DNA from: JAHEJE01 sp965216335 | GTDB lineage: Bacteria; Pseudomonadota; Alphaproteobacteria; Rhizobiales; Aestuariivirgaceae | Assembly (NCBI GenBank): GCA_965216335.1 | Contig: OZ244154.1 | Coordinates: forward strand, 1,860,001 to 1,924,000 | Direction of reading: 5' to 3' | DNA: 64,000 nucleotides | Shown here: piece by piece, positions 17,687 to 24,871 of the stretch | Numbering within the stretch: position 1 is the stretch's first letter | Layout: each line of letters opens with the position of its first letter | The notes under the pieces: generated by a model | Databases searched by the model: none | Told to the model about the DNA's origin: nothing | What the model saw: the letters and a program-made list of their open reading frames with translations, nothing else | Program-made: the position numbers and the translations under genes

Positions 17687-19591
17687 ATGAGCCGCTATCA
17701 CGACGTTTACAAAGCCTGGAAACAGGATCCCGCCGCCTTCTGGGCCGGTGCGGCAGAAGAGATCGACTGGATCAAGCCGGCAGACGACGTCTACGCCAGG
17801 ATGGATGGTCTCGACCGCTGGTTCGCCGGGGCCGAATGCAACACCTGCTACAACTGCATCGACCGCCACGTCGAAGCCGGCAACGGCGACCGGCTGGCGG
17901 TGATCTACGACAGCCCGATCACCGGCAGCAAGGCCAAGTACACCTATGCTGAACTGCTGACCGAGGTGGCCGCGCTGGCCACGGTGCTGCACGATCTCGG
18001 TGTCGAAAAAGGCGACCGTGTGATCGTCTACATGCCGATGGTGCCCGAGGCGCTGTTCGCCATGCTGGCCTGTGCCCGCATCGGCGCGGTGCATTCGGTG
18101 GTGTTCGGCGGCTTTGCACCCAAGGAACTGGCGACCCGCATCAATGACGCCAAACCCAAAGCCATCCTGTCTGCCTCATGCGGCATCGAGCCCGGCCGGG
18201 TCATCGCCTACAAGCCACTGCTCGACCAGGCCATCGAATTGGCCGACAGCAAGCCGGACAGGACGCTGATCCTGCAGCGTGAACAGGCCGCGGCAGAGCT
18301 GACCGACGGGCGCGATGTCGATTGGGCATCGGCTGTTGCGGCCGCCAAGGCCGATGGCCGCCTGGCCGACTGCGTGCCGGTCGCCGCCACCGACCCCCTC
18401 TACATTCTCTACACCTCCGGCACCACTGGCGTGCCCAAGGGCGTGGTGCGCGACAATGGCGGCCACATGGTGGCGCTGAAATGGACCATGAAGGCGATCT
18501 ACGGCATCGATCCCGGCGAGGTGTTCTGGGCCGCCTCCGACGTCGGCTGGGTCGTCGGCCATTCCTACATCGTCTATGCCCCGCTGCTGCATGGCGCTGC
18601 CACCATCGTGTTCGAGGGCAAGCCCGTCGGAACCCCCGACCCCGGCACCTTCTGGCGCGTCATCGACGACTACAAGGTCGCCGCCCTGTTCACCGCCCCG
18701 ACCGCTTTCCGCGCCATCAAGAAGGAGGATCCGGACGGCGAGTACATCAAGAAGTACGATGTCTCCTCGATGCGCATCCTGTTCCTGGCCGGCGAACGGG
18801 CCGACCCGGACACCATCCACTGGGCCGAAGATCAGCTCGGCGTGCCGGTGATCGACCACTGGTGGCAGACCGAGACCGGCTGGACCATCGCCGGTAACCC
18901 GATGGGCCTCGGCGCCCTGCCGGTCAAATACGGCTCGCCGGCCGTTCCGATGCCGGGCTATGACGTTCAGGTGCTGGATGAGGCCGGTCAGCCGCTGGCT
19001 GCCGGGGAACTGGGTGCCATCTGCGTCAAGCTGCCCCTGCCGCCCGGCTGCCTGCCGACCCTGTGGCAGAACGATGAGCGCTTCAAGGAAAGCTATCAAT
19101 CCGCCTTCCCCGGCTATTACGAGACCGCCGATGCCGGCTACATGGACGAGGACGGCTATCTGTACATCATGGCCCGCACCGACGACATCATCAACGTCGC
19201 CGGCCACCGCCTGTCGACCGGTGGTATGGAGGAAGTGCTGGCCGGCCACCCGGACGTTGCCGAATGCGCCGTTGTCGGAATTGCCGACAAACTGAAAGGC
19301 CAGGTTCCCGTCGGCTTCATCGTGCTCAAGGCCGGTGTCGACAAGGCGCCCGAGGACGTCGAGAAGGAATGCGTGCAATTGGTGCGTGAGAAGATCGGCG
19401 CGGTTGCCGCGCTACGCATCATCATGAACGTCGCCCGGTTGCCCAAGACCCGCTCCGGCAAGATCCTGCGCGGCACCATCCGCAGTATCGCCGACGGCGA
19501 AGACTGGAAAATGCCGGCAACCATCGACGATCCGGCGATCCTCGGCGAGATTACGGATGCCCTGAACGCACGCGGGCTGGTTTCCGCTTAG
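17687..19591 (+). CDS. prpE: Propionate-CoA ligase
   Basis: Activates propionate (and more weakly acetate) to propionyl-CoA, 634 residues, the usual length. The PrpE-type N-terminus (YHDVYKAWKQDPAAFW, then NTCYNCIDRHV) distinguishes it from acetyl-CoA synthetase. YTSGTTGVPKGVVRDNGGH is at about 244, DHWWQTETGW at about 390, and the acetylatable lysine in LPKTRSGKILRG is K592. ATG at 17687 has a GGGGAG ribosome-binding site nine bases upstream. Its last four bases overlap the stop of the convergent small membrane protein gene. PrpE enzymes are commonly inhibited by lysine acetylation, for which K592 is the expected site. No methylcitrate-cycle genes are in the window. Confidence 0.94.
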   Translation: MSRYHDVYKAWKQDPAAFWAGAAEEIDWIKPADDVYARMDGLDRWFAGAECNTCYNCIDRHVEAGNGDRLAVIYDSPITGSKAKYTYAELLTEVAALATVLHDLGVEKGDRVIVYMPMVPEALFAMLACARIGAVHSVVFGGFAPKELATRINDAKPKAILSASCGIEPGRVIAYKPLLDQAIELADSKPDRTLILQREQAAAELTDGRDVDWASAVAAAKADGRLADCVPVAATDPLYILYTSGTTGVPKGVVRDNGGHMVALKWTMKAIYGIDPGEVFWAASDVGWVVGHSYIVYAPLLHGAATIVFEGKPVGTPDPGTFWRVIDDYKVAALFTAPTAFRAIKKEDPDGEYIKKYDVSSMRILFLAGERADPDTIHWAEDQLGVPVIDHWWQTETGWTIAGNPMGLGALPVKYGSPAVPMPGYDVQVLDEAGQPLAAGELGAICVKLPLPPGCLPTLWQNDERFKESYQSAFPGYYETADAGYMDEDGYLYIMARTDDIINVAGHRLSTGGMEEVLAGHPDVAECAVVGIADKLKGQVPVGFIVLKAGVDKAPEDVEKECVQLVREKIGAVAALRIIMNVARLPKTRSGKILRGTIRSIADGEDWKMPATIDDPAILGEITDALNARGLVSA

Positions 19592-19809
19592 CGCATCCGG
19601 TCCGGCAGTTCGATACCCGCCAGTGTCAGCATGTGCACCAGTGCCATGATGGCAATCAGGATACCGGCGAACATCACCGGCGTCGTCGGCACCAGGCGCG
19701 GTTCGAGATCGACGCGCGGACGCTTTTCCAGCCATGCCATCAGCCCGGCGAGAGCGCAGCCGCCGGCCAGTGCCAGTATCGTCAGGGTCCATTCCATCGT
19801 CTGTGCCAT
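19588..19809 (-). CDS. Small two-helix membrane protein, unknown function
   Basis: 73-residue hypothetical protein with two membrane segments, about residues 6-26 and 46-66, joined by a charged loop (EKRPRVDLEPRLVP). It resembles short inner-membrane proteins found sporadically in Hyphomicrobiales; I do not recognise a named family. Start at 19809; an internal ATG at 19797 would remove four residues. No clear ribosome-binding site is seen. Its stop codon overlaps the prpE stop on the other strand, so the two transcripts converge with no gap. Confidence 0.6.
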   Translation of the reverse strand: MAQTMEWTLTILALAGGCALAGLMAWLEKRPRVDLEPRLVPTTPVMFAGILIAIMALVHMLTLAGIELPDRMR

Positions 19810-19848
19810 GTGTGGGCTGCCGGCTTGTTCGTCAATGGCCCGGCGGTG

Positions 19849-19877
19849 TTGACTTCGCCCGGCGTTGCAACTATTGT
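19849..19877 (+). promoter_or_regulatory. Sigma-70 promoter for rpmJ
   Basis: TTGACT (19849-19854) and TATTGT (19872-19877) with an optimal 17-base spacer, about 60 bases before the rpmJ ATG. This is the best-formed promoter in the window. Confidence 0.65.
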
Positions 19878-19890
19878 CCCGCCACATTCC

Positions 19891-19924
19891 GCCAGCCCCA
19901 ACGGCTGGCCGTTTTGTTGTTTTC
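19891..19924 (+). promoter_or_regulatory. Terminator-like hairpin in the rpmJ leader
   Basis: GCCAGCC (19891-19897) and GGCTGGC (19903-19909) form a perfect 7-bp stem with a 5-nt loop, followed by CGTTTTGTTGTTTTC. It lies between the predicted promoter and the rpmJ start, almost at the predicted mRNA 5' end. It could act as an attenuator, a 5' stabiliser or a regulatory leader. Confidence 0.55.
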
Positions 19925-19936
19925 AGGTGCACGAAG

Positions 19937-20062
19937 ATGAAAATCCGCAATTCGATCAAAACGCTGGCCAAGCGCCACCGTGAAAACCGCGTCGTTCGCC
20001 GCCGTGGCCGGTTGTATGTGATCAACAAAACCAACCGCCGCTTCAAGGCACGCCAGGGCTGA
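19937..20062 (+). CDS. rpmJ: 50S ribosomal protein L36
   Basis: 41-residue basic protein (MKIRNSIKTLAKRHRENRVV to KARQG). This is the cysteine-free, longer alphaproteobacterial L36 type, so it does not bind zinc. The usual Cys/His zinc ligands of the other L36 form are absent, as expected for this paralogue class. It stands alone with its own promoter, leader hairpin and terminator, as usual in the group. No strong Shine-Dalgarno sequence is seen; ACGAAG precedes the ATG directly. Confidence 0.95.
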   Translation: MKIRNSIKTLAKRHRENRVVRRRGRLYVINKTNRRFKARQG

Positions 20063-20098
20063 CACCGTCGCCCCTGCCACCGGTTGACCGGACTTGAG

Positions 20099-20134
20099 CG
20101 CCGTGATGGGGACACCGTCGCGGCGTTTTGATTT
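20099..20134 (+). terminator. Terminator after rpmJ
   Basis: CGCCGTGA (20099-20106) pairs with TCGCGGCG (20118-20125) through one G-U pair, followed by TTTTGATTT. It lies about 37 bases after the rpmJ stop. Confidence 0.6.
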
Positions 20135-20167
20135 CATTGGCACTGGCATGTGCTGTATGCTTGCACG

Positions 20168-20794
20168 ATGAATTGGCTCCGTCATGTTCACCGCATCGCC
20201 CTGGCCGGGACACTCGCCAGCACCGCCAGCGCGGCATTTGCCCAGTCTGATCCGTTGCCGGCACCGCCCGCCCAAATACAATCGGCCCCGCCGGCCACCG
20301 ATCGGGCAAGCGATCCGCAAATGCTGCTCGACCGCCTTTTTGCCCAGTTGCACAAGGCTGAGAACGAAAACACGGCGAAGGCCATCGAAAAAGGCATCTG
20401 GGGCCTGTGGTCGCAATCCTCCAGCCCGACCGCCAATGCCCTGTTGGGTCAGGCCAGCAAGGCCATGTCGACCAGCAACCTGCGCACCGCCATTCGACTG
20501 CTCGATACAGCAATCGAGCTGAAGCCGGACTTCGCCGAGGCCTGGAACAAGCGCGCCACGGCGTTCTACCTTGACGGCCAGTTTGAGAAATCGCTGGCCG
20601 ATATCGAGAAGGTCCTCGACCTGGAACCACGCCATTTCGGCGCCCTGTCCGGCCGCGGCCTGATCCGCCGCGAACAGGGCGATGACGCCGCGGCCCTGAA
20701 GGCATTCCGCCGCGCCCTGGTCATCCACCCCCACTTACCCGCTGCCAAACGCGCCGTTCAGGAACTAGAAACCGACTTCGAACAACGCATTTAA
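20168..20794 (+). CDS. Tetratricopeptide-repeat protein, exported
   Basis: 208-residue protein with an N-terminal signal peptide (about residues 1-26, ending ASAAFAQ), a proline/alanine linker, and three TPR units from about residue 95 to 190 (AIRLLDTAIELKPDFAEAWN, SLADIEKVLDLEPRHFGALS, ALKAFRRALVIHPHLPAAKR). TPR arrays bind peptides or scaffold complexes; periplasmic ones often serve envelope assembly. ATG at 20168 was chosen because it gives a compact signal peptide; a GTG at 20150 is in frame. The stop codon directly abuts the left arm of the 186-bp inverted repeat. Confidence 0.82.
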   Translation: MNWLRHVHRIALAGTLASTASAAFAQSDPLPAPPAQIQSAPPATDRASDPQMLLDRLFAQLHKAENENTAKAIEKGIWGLWSQSSSPTANALLGQASKAMSTSNLRTAIRLLDTAIELKPDFAEAWNKRATAFYLDGQFEKSLADIEKVLDLEPRHFGALSGRGLIRREQGDDAAALKAFRRALVIHPHLPAAKRAVQELETDFEQRI

Positions 20795-20980
20795 GTGCCT
20801 GCGGCACGGGCGTTCGTCTTTCTGACTGTGGTGCCGTGTTGCGACGACAACGGGCGTCCTCCCGCCATTCAGGAATGGGGTTTGCCGAGCCGGTGCCAAG
20901 GCGCGGTTCAGTCATAGGAAACCCGCTGCCCCTCAACACGGCACCACACTCTACAAAAAGCCCGCCCGTGCCGCAGGCAC
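20795..20980. repeat. 186-bp nested inverted repeat filling a convergent intergenic gap
   Basis: Outer arms of 18 bp are perfectly complementary (20795-20812 and 20963-20980). After a 14-base spacer on each side come inner perfect arms of 15 bp (20827-20841 and 20934-20948). Near the centre lies a small hairpin CCATTC/GAATGG (about 20865-20878). The outer arms begin in the base after the TPR gene stop and end in the base before the pyk stop. It contains no credible gene. It may be a large palindromic mobile-type element, or a bidirectional terminator/RNA-stabilising structure. Confidence 0.75.
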
Positions 20981-22432
20981 CTAGATGAGCGCGGCCTGCT
21001 GGTCGGTTTGGGCGAACTGGCCGACATAGGCGATGCGCAGCATGTTTGTGGCGCCGGGCGTACCGAGCGGGACGCCGGCGGTGATGATGATGCGCTCGCC
21101 GGGCCGAGCGATGCTTTCCTCAAGCGCGATGCGGCAGGCCCGCGACACCATGTCGTCGAGGCTCTTGGCATCCTCGGTCAGCACACAATGCAGACCCCAA
21201 ACCAGTGACAACCGTCGCCCGGTGGACGGGTTTGGGGTCAGCGCGATGATTGGCGCCTCGGGCCGCTCGCGCGAGGCCCGCAAACCCGTCGAGCCGGAAC
21301 CGGTGTAACAGACGATGGCCGCCAGGTTGAGCGTGTCGGCAACGGTGCGCGCGGCTGCCGAGATGGCGTCAGCACTGGTCGGTTCGGGGATCACGTCCTC
21401 GGCATAGATATGGGCGCGGTAGTTCGGATCGGTCTCGACCGCCCGGGCGATTTTGTCCATCGTCGCTACCGTCTTTTGCGGCCAGGCCCCCATGGCCGAC
21501 TCCGCCGACAGCATGATCGCATCGGCACCATCAAATACCGCATTGGCGACATCCGACACCTCAGCGCGGGTCGGCACCGGTTCCTCGATCATCGATTCAA
21601 GCATTTGCGTGGCCACCACCACCGGCTTGCCGGCCCGCCGCGCCGCCTGGGTCAATGCCTTCTGCCAGCCCGGCACCGCTTCCAGCGGCAGTTCGACCCC
21701 GAGGTCACCACGCGCCACCATCATACTGTCGCAAAGCTGCAGAATGCCGTCCAGTTCCTTGAGCGCGGCCGGTTTTTCCATCTTGACCATCAGACCGGCC
21801 CGGCCGCGCACCATCTTGCGGCCTTCGGCGACATCGTCCGGCCGCTGCACGAACGACAGGGCGATCCAGTCGACACCCAGATCGCAGGCGTACTCGAGGT
21901 CGGCACGGTCCTTTTCCGTCAGCGCCGCCAACGGCACTACGGTGTCGGGCAGGTTGACGCCCTTGCGCGCCGACAATTCACCGCCGAAGATGACCTGTGT
22001 CGTGATCGCATCGTCACTGACCCTTGTTACCTCGACACGCAGCCTCCCGTCGTTGAGCAGCAGGAAATCACCCGCCTTGACCGCCTGAAAGATCTCCGGG
22101 TGCGGCAGGTAAACGCGGGTCTCGTCACCCGGTTCGGGATTTGTGTCGAGGATGAACGTGTTCCCGGCGCGGATCGTCACTTCATTCTTGGCGAAAGTGC
22201 CAATCCGCAGCTTCGGGCCCTGCAGATCGACCAGGATGCCGATCGGGCGGTTGTGTTCGGTTTCCAGCCGCCGGATAATTTTGTGTCGTTCCTTGAGCGC
22301 CTCATGCGTCGAATGGCTCATATTGATGCGGAACACATCGACGCCGGCAACGAACAGGGCTTCGATCATCTCTGCGGAGGATGAAGCCGGCCCAAGTGTT
22401 GCGATGATCTTGACGCGCCGGTTGCGCTTCAT
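20981..22432 (-). CDS. pyk: Pyruvate kinase
   Basis: Converts phosphoenolpyruvate and ADP to pyruvate and ATP in lower glycolysis, 483 residues. The N-terminal KIIATLGPASSS and VFRINMSHS segments, the metal/PEP site (MVKMEKPAAL, then MVARGDLGVELPLE), KPVVVATQMLESM and DGADAIMLSAESAMG are all intact. The C-terminal allosteric domain is present. The ATG overlaps the stop of the upstream DUF1036 gene by four bases (ATGA), so the two are coupled, an arrangement common in Hyphomicrobiales. Confidence 0.97.
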   Translation of the reverse strand: MKRNRRVKIIATLGPASSSAEMIEALFVAGVDVFRINMSHSTHEALKERHKIIRRLETEHNRPIGILVDLQGPKLRIGTFAKNEVTIRAGNTFILDTNPEPGDETRVYLPHPEIFQAVKAGDFLLLNDGRLRVEVTRVSDDAITTQVIFGGELSARKGVNLPDTVVPLAALTEKDRADLEYACDLGVDWIALSFVQRPDDVAEGRKMVRGRAGLMVKMEKPAALKELDGILQLCDSMMVARGDLGVELPLEAVPGWQKALTQAARRAGKPVVVATQMLESMIEEPVPTRAEVSDVANAVFDGADAIMLSAESAMGAWPQKTVATMDKIARAVETDPNYRAHIYAEDVIPEPTSADAISAAARTVADTLNLAAIVCYTGSGSTGLRASRERPEAPIIALTPNPSTGRRLSLVWGLHCVLTEDAKSLDDMVSRACRIALEESIARPGERIIITAGVPLGTPGATNMLRIAYVGQFAQTDQQAALI

Positions 22433-22890
22433 TGCGAGGTCTTCGCGCCTGAGAGGGAAATCGTCCAGTCGAGCTCTTCACCGGTATCGACCTCGAAAAA
22501 GCCGGTCTTCTGATACCCACGGCTAACGCAGTCCTTCAGACCGCGAATGGTAAACAGCTTGTCCCGGGTGCACATCATCGCCTTGCCGCCCCACGAACCG
22601 CCCTTGTCATAGTCGACGGAAAATATGTAGTAGTAGCGCGCGATCAGCGGACCCTTCAGCAGAGTTTCGCAGGCGTTCGGCCCGATATTCCACCAGCCCT
22701 CACTGGCCCAGCCTTCCTGATCCTTGTAGCCCAGCGCCACACCGACCCGGCTCTGCGTGTTGTTGCACAGCTTCAGGTCCGCCTTGGCGGCAGTGCTCAT
22801 CATGCCGCAGGCAACAGCGATGAGAATGAGTGACCGGAACTTGAAAAACATCGACAATACCGTCTCCCCAACCGATTCCGTATTCTTCAT
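22429..22890 (-). CDS. DUF1036 exported protein
   Basis: 153-residue protein of the DUF1036 family (PF06282), function unknown. A hydrophobic signal segment at about residues 16-36 ends in AAKA, so the mature part is probably periplasmic. The domain runs from LKLCNNTQSRVGVALGY to the C-terminus and keeps the family's cysteines and the G-W-W-x-I-x-P-x-x-C segment. The ATG at 22890 has AAGGA five to six bases upstream; an internal ATG at 22851 would give a tighter signal peptide and cannot be excluded. It is the first gene of a coupled pair with pyk and is divergent from the N-formylglutamate amidohydrolase gene. Confidence 0.88.
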   Translation of the reverse strand: MKNTESVGETVLSMFFKFRSLILIAVACGMMSTAAKADLKLCNNTQSRVGVALGYKDQEGWASEGWWNIGPNACETLLKGPLIARYYYIFSVDYDKGGSWGGKAMMCTRDKLFTIRGLKDCVSRGYQKTGFFEVDTGEELDWTISLSGAKTSQ

Positions 22891-23102
22891 AGCATTCCTT
22901 GTGCCACAGTCCAGATGTGAATTTCCCCGGACGACATCGAGAGCATCCGCCAGCGCGGGGGCAATTTTCCGGCATTCACGTTATCATGTGAAAATTGGCA
23001 CCAAGATGGCTTGTTTTCGAAGCTGTTTTCAACCAATTATATGGCAAGGGCCGCAACGCGCGCATTGCCAGCGCCGCTGGCGGCCTTATAAAGATTTCCA
23101 GG

Positions 23103-23936
23103 ATGTTGAAGCAGTCGCCCAGAACGATAGTGGACGATCATCTGGCTGTTGCAGATGATGATGGATTCGTCGGCCACGAGGTGGTTTCCGGCGACCTGTC
23201 ACATGGCCTGCTGCTGATTTGCGACCATGCCCGCAACACCCTGCCCCCGCGCTACGGCGATCTCGGCCTGCCAGCCTCGGAATTCACCCGCCACATTGCA
23301 TTCGACATAGGGGTTGAGGGCGTAACCCGTCAGGTTGCCGCCAGCCTTGGCGTGCCGGCGATCATGACCCGTTACTCGCGCTTACTCATCGATCCCAACC
23401 GTGGCCTCGACGACCCGACACTGATCATGAAGCTGTCAGACGGCGCCATCGTTCCCGGCAACGCCGAAATCACCGAAGCCGAACGGCAGTTCCGCATCGA
23501 CAGCTACTACCAGCCCTATCACAACGCCGTCATAGACCTGATAGAGCAGTTCCACAGTGCAGGCATTGTTCCCGCCCTGTTGTCGATTCACAGTTTCACC
23601 GCCCATTGGAAAGGCGTGCCGAGGCCGTGGCACGCCGGCATTCTGTGGGACCACGGCGACAACCGGTTTGCCAATCCGCTGATTGCCGGGCTGGCCGAGG
23701 ACCGCCGCCTGGTGGTCGGCGACAATGTCCCTTATTCCGGCGGCCTGTCCGGCGACAGCATGGACAAGCACGGCACAAGACGCGGCCTGGCCCACGCCCT
23801 GCTGGAAATCCGCCAGGACCTGGTCGCAGATCAATCCGGTATCGACGAGTGGGCCGGACGCCTGAACGATACGCTGCCGAAGTTCATGTCTTCGCCTGAG
23901 CTGCATAGCGACCCCCGCCCCTATGGAGACGACTGA
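23103..23936 (+). CDS. N-formylglutamate amidohydrolase family protein
   Basis: 277-residue member of the FGase family (PF05013), which hydrolyses N-formylglutamate in histidine breakdown, although many chromosomal homologues have unproven substrates. Seen: LLLICDHARNTLPP near the N-terminus, HIAFDIGVEGVTRQVA, the arginine/asparagine segment SRLLIDPNR, LLSIHSFTA, and GDNVPYSG. ATG at 23103 is used because upstream codons do not resemble the family; CAGG lies immediately before it. The stop overlaps the next ATG by one base (TGATG). No other histidine-utilisation genes are close, so a role in general amide turnover is as likely. Confidence 0.85.
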   Translation: MLKQSPRTIVDDHLAVADDDGFVGHEVVSGDLSHGLLLICDHARNTLPPRYGDLGLPASEFTRHIAFDIGVEGVTRQVAASLGVPAIMTRYSRLLIDPNRGLDDPTLIMKLSDGAIVPGNAEITEAERQFRIDSYYQPYHNAVIDLIEQFHSAGIVPALLSIHSFTAHWKGVPRPWHAGILWDHGDNRFANPLIAGLAEDRRLVVGDNVPYSGGLSGDSMDKHGTRRGLAHALLEIRQDLVADQSGIDEWAGRLNDTLPKFMSSPELHSDPRPYGDD

Positions 23937-24244
23937 TGACCGATATCGACGAAACCACCCGCACCGAACTTGAAGCCGCCGCGTTTCGCCGTCTGGTCGC
24001 TCATCTTCAGCAACGCACCGATGTACAAAACATCGACCTGATGAATCTGGGCGGATTCTGCCGCAACTGCCTGTCGAACTGGTACCGCGAAGCCGCTGAT
24101 GAGCGCGGCCTGGCGCTCGACAAGGAAGCCGCCCGCGAGATCGTGTACGGCATGCCCTACGGTGACTGGAAAGACAAATTCCAATCGGAGGCAACCAAAG
24201 AGCAACTCGCGGCTTACGAGATAACCCATCCCAAGCACGACTGA
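23936..24244 (+). CDS. DUF1244 protein
   Basis: 102-residue cytoplasmic protein of the DUF1244 family (PF06844), widely conserved in Alpha- and Gammaproteobacteria and of unknown function. The family core NLGGFCRNCLSNWYREAADERG, with its CxxC pair at about residues 40-43, and the closing YGMPYGDWKDKFQSEAT are clear. The start overlaps the stop of the amidohydrolase gene by one base, so translation is coupled. The paired cysteines suggest a metal or redox role, but this is inference. Confidence 0.9.
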   Translation: MTDIDETTRTELEAAAFRRLVAHLQQRTDVQNIDLMNLGGFCRNCLSNWYREAADERGLALDKEAAREIVYGMPYGDWKDKFQSEATKEQLAAYEITHPKHD

Positions 24245-24306
24245 ACGAATCGCCGTCAACCACCACCAATCACAACCCCACCAAGACATTGAGGCAAAAC
24301 CCGCCA

Positions 24307-24588
24307 ATGAACACCTCTGCATCCTTCGCACAGGGCCAGCTCAGAAGCCTGGTCGAACGCATCGAACGCCTGGAAGAGGACAAGAAGGCCATAGCCGGCG
24401 ACATCAAGGAAGTCTATGCCGAGGCCAAGGCCAACGGCTTCGACACCAAGATCCTGCGCAAGGTCATCACCATTCGCAAGAAGGACCGAACCGAGCGCGA
24501 GGAAGAGGAAGCCATGCTCGACCTCTACATGCACGCCCTTGGCATGGCGCCGGAACCGAGTGACACGGCAGAGGGTCAGGCCGTCTGA
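24307..24588 (+). CDS. gapR: GapR-like nucleoid-associated protein (DUF2312)
   Basis: 93-residue coiled-coil protein of the DUF2312 family. The segment AQGQLRSLVERIERLEEDKKAI, then IKEVYAEAKANGFDTKILRKVITIRKKDR and LDLYMHALG match Caulobacter GapR along its length. GapR tetramers clamp overtwisted AT-rich DNA ahead of replication forks and RNA polymerase and stimulate type II topoisomerases. The C-terminus has a short acidic tail not needed for the fold. ATG at 24307 is used; a TTG 18 bases upstream is unlikely. It follows DUF1244 by 62 bases and is followed by a T-rich hairpin. Confidence 0.88.
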   Translation: MNTSASFAQGQLRSLVERIERLEEDKKAIAGDIKEVYAEAKANGFDTKILRKVITIRKKDRTEREEEEAMLDLYMHALGMAPEPSDTAEGQAV

Positions 24589-24601
24589 AGCCGGCAGCAT
24601 T

Positions 24602-24627
24602 GGCGCTCGACACTTAGAGCCTTTTTT
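24602..24627 (+). terminator. Terminator after gapR
   Basis: GGC/GCC with an inner CT/AG pairing (24602-24621, one mismatch) is followed by six T residues (24622-24627), 14 bases past the gapR stop. Confidence 0.55.
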
Positions 24628-24732
24628 GACAGTACCAAGCCATTTGAAGGGTTTGTGTCGTGTTCAGCGGCGCCAGGCCAACGGTCCGCAGGTTTGAAAC
24701 AACCAACCTTGTCAATTGAAACCGGCCTCTCT

Positions 24733-24807
24733 CTCGGGCTTGACCCGAAGACCCAAGGCGGCATGGTGCAGTGCACTGTTGCTCTGAGTCCCCGGGTCAA
24801 GCCCGAG
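24733..24807. repeat. Intergenic palindromic repeat with 15-bp arms
   Basis: CTCGGGCTTGACCCG (24733-24747) is perfectly complementary to CGGGTCAAGCCCGAG (24793-24807); the 45-base loop contains a 10-bp palindrome CAGTGCACTG. The CCGGGTCAAGCCCGAGGATG type sequence is familiar as a dispersed intergenic repeat in Hyphomicrobiales genomes. It lies between the convergent gapR and DUF882 genes; the rest of this 283-base gap shows nothing further. Confidence 0.7.
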
Positions 24808-24871
24808 GATGGCAGAAACCCACTTCCAGCAGTGGGGCAAACATGTGCGCCGCCGGCATGAAACGTGGAAA

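Noticed and set aside
20721..20939. 72-codon minus-strand frame inside the large inverted repeat
   Set aside because: It crosses the TPR gene end and the palindrome; no ribosome-binding site.
24576..24800. 74-codon minus-strand frame in the gapR-DUF882 gap
   Set aside because: It is made of the palindromic repeat and shows no start signal or recognisable family.
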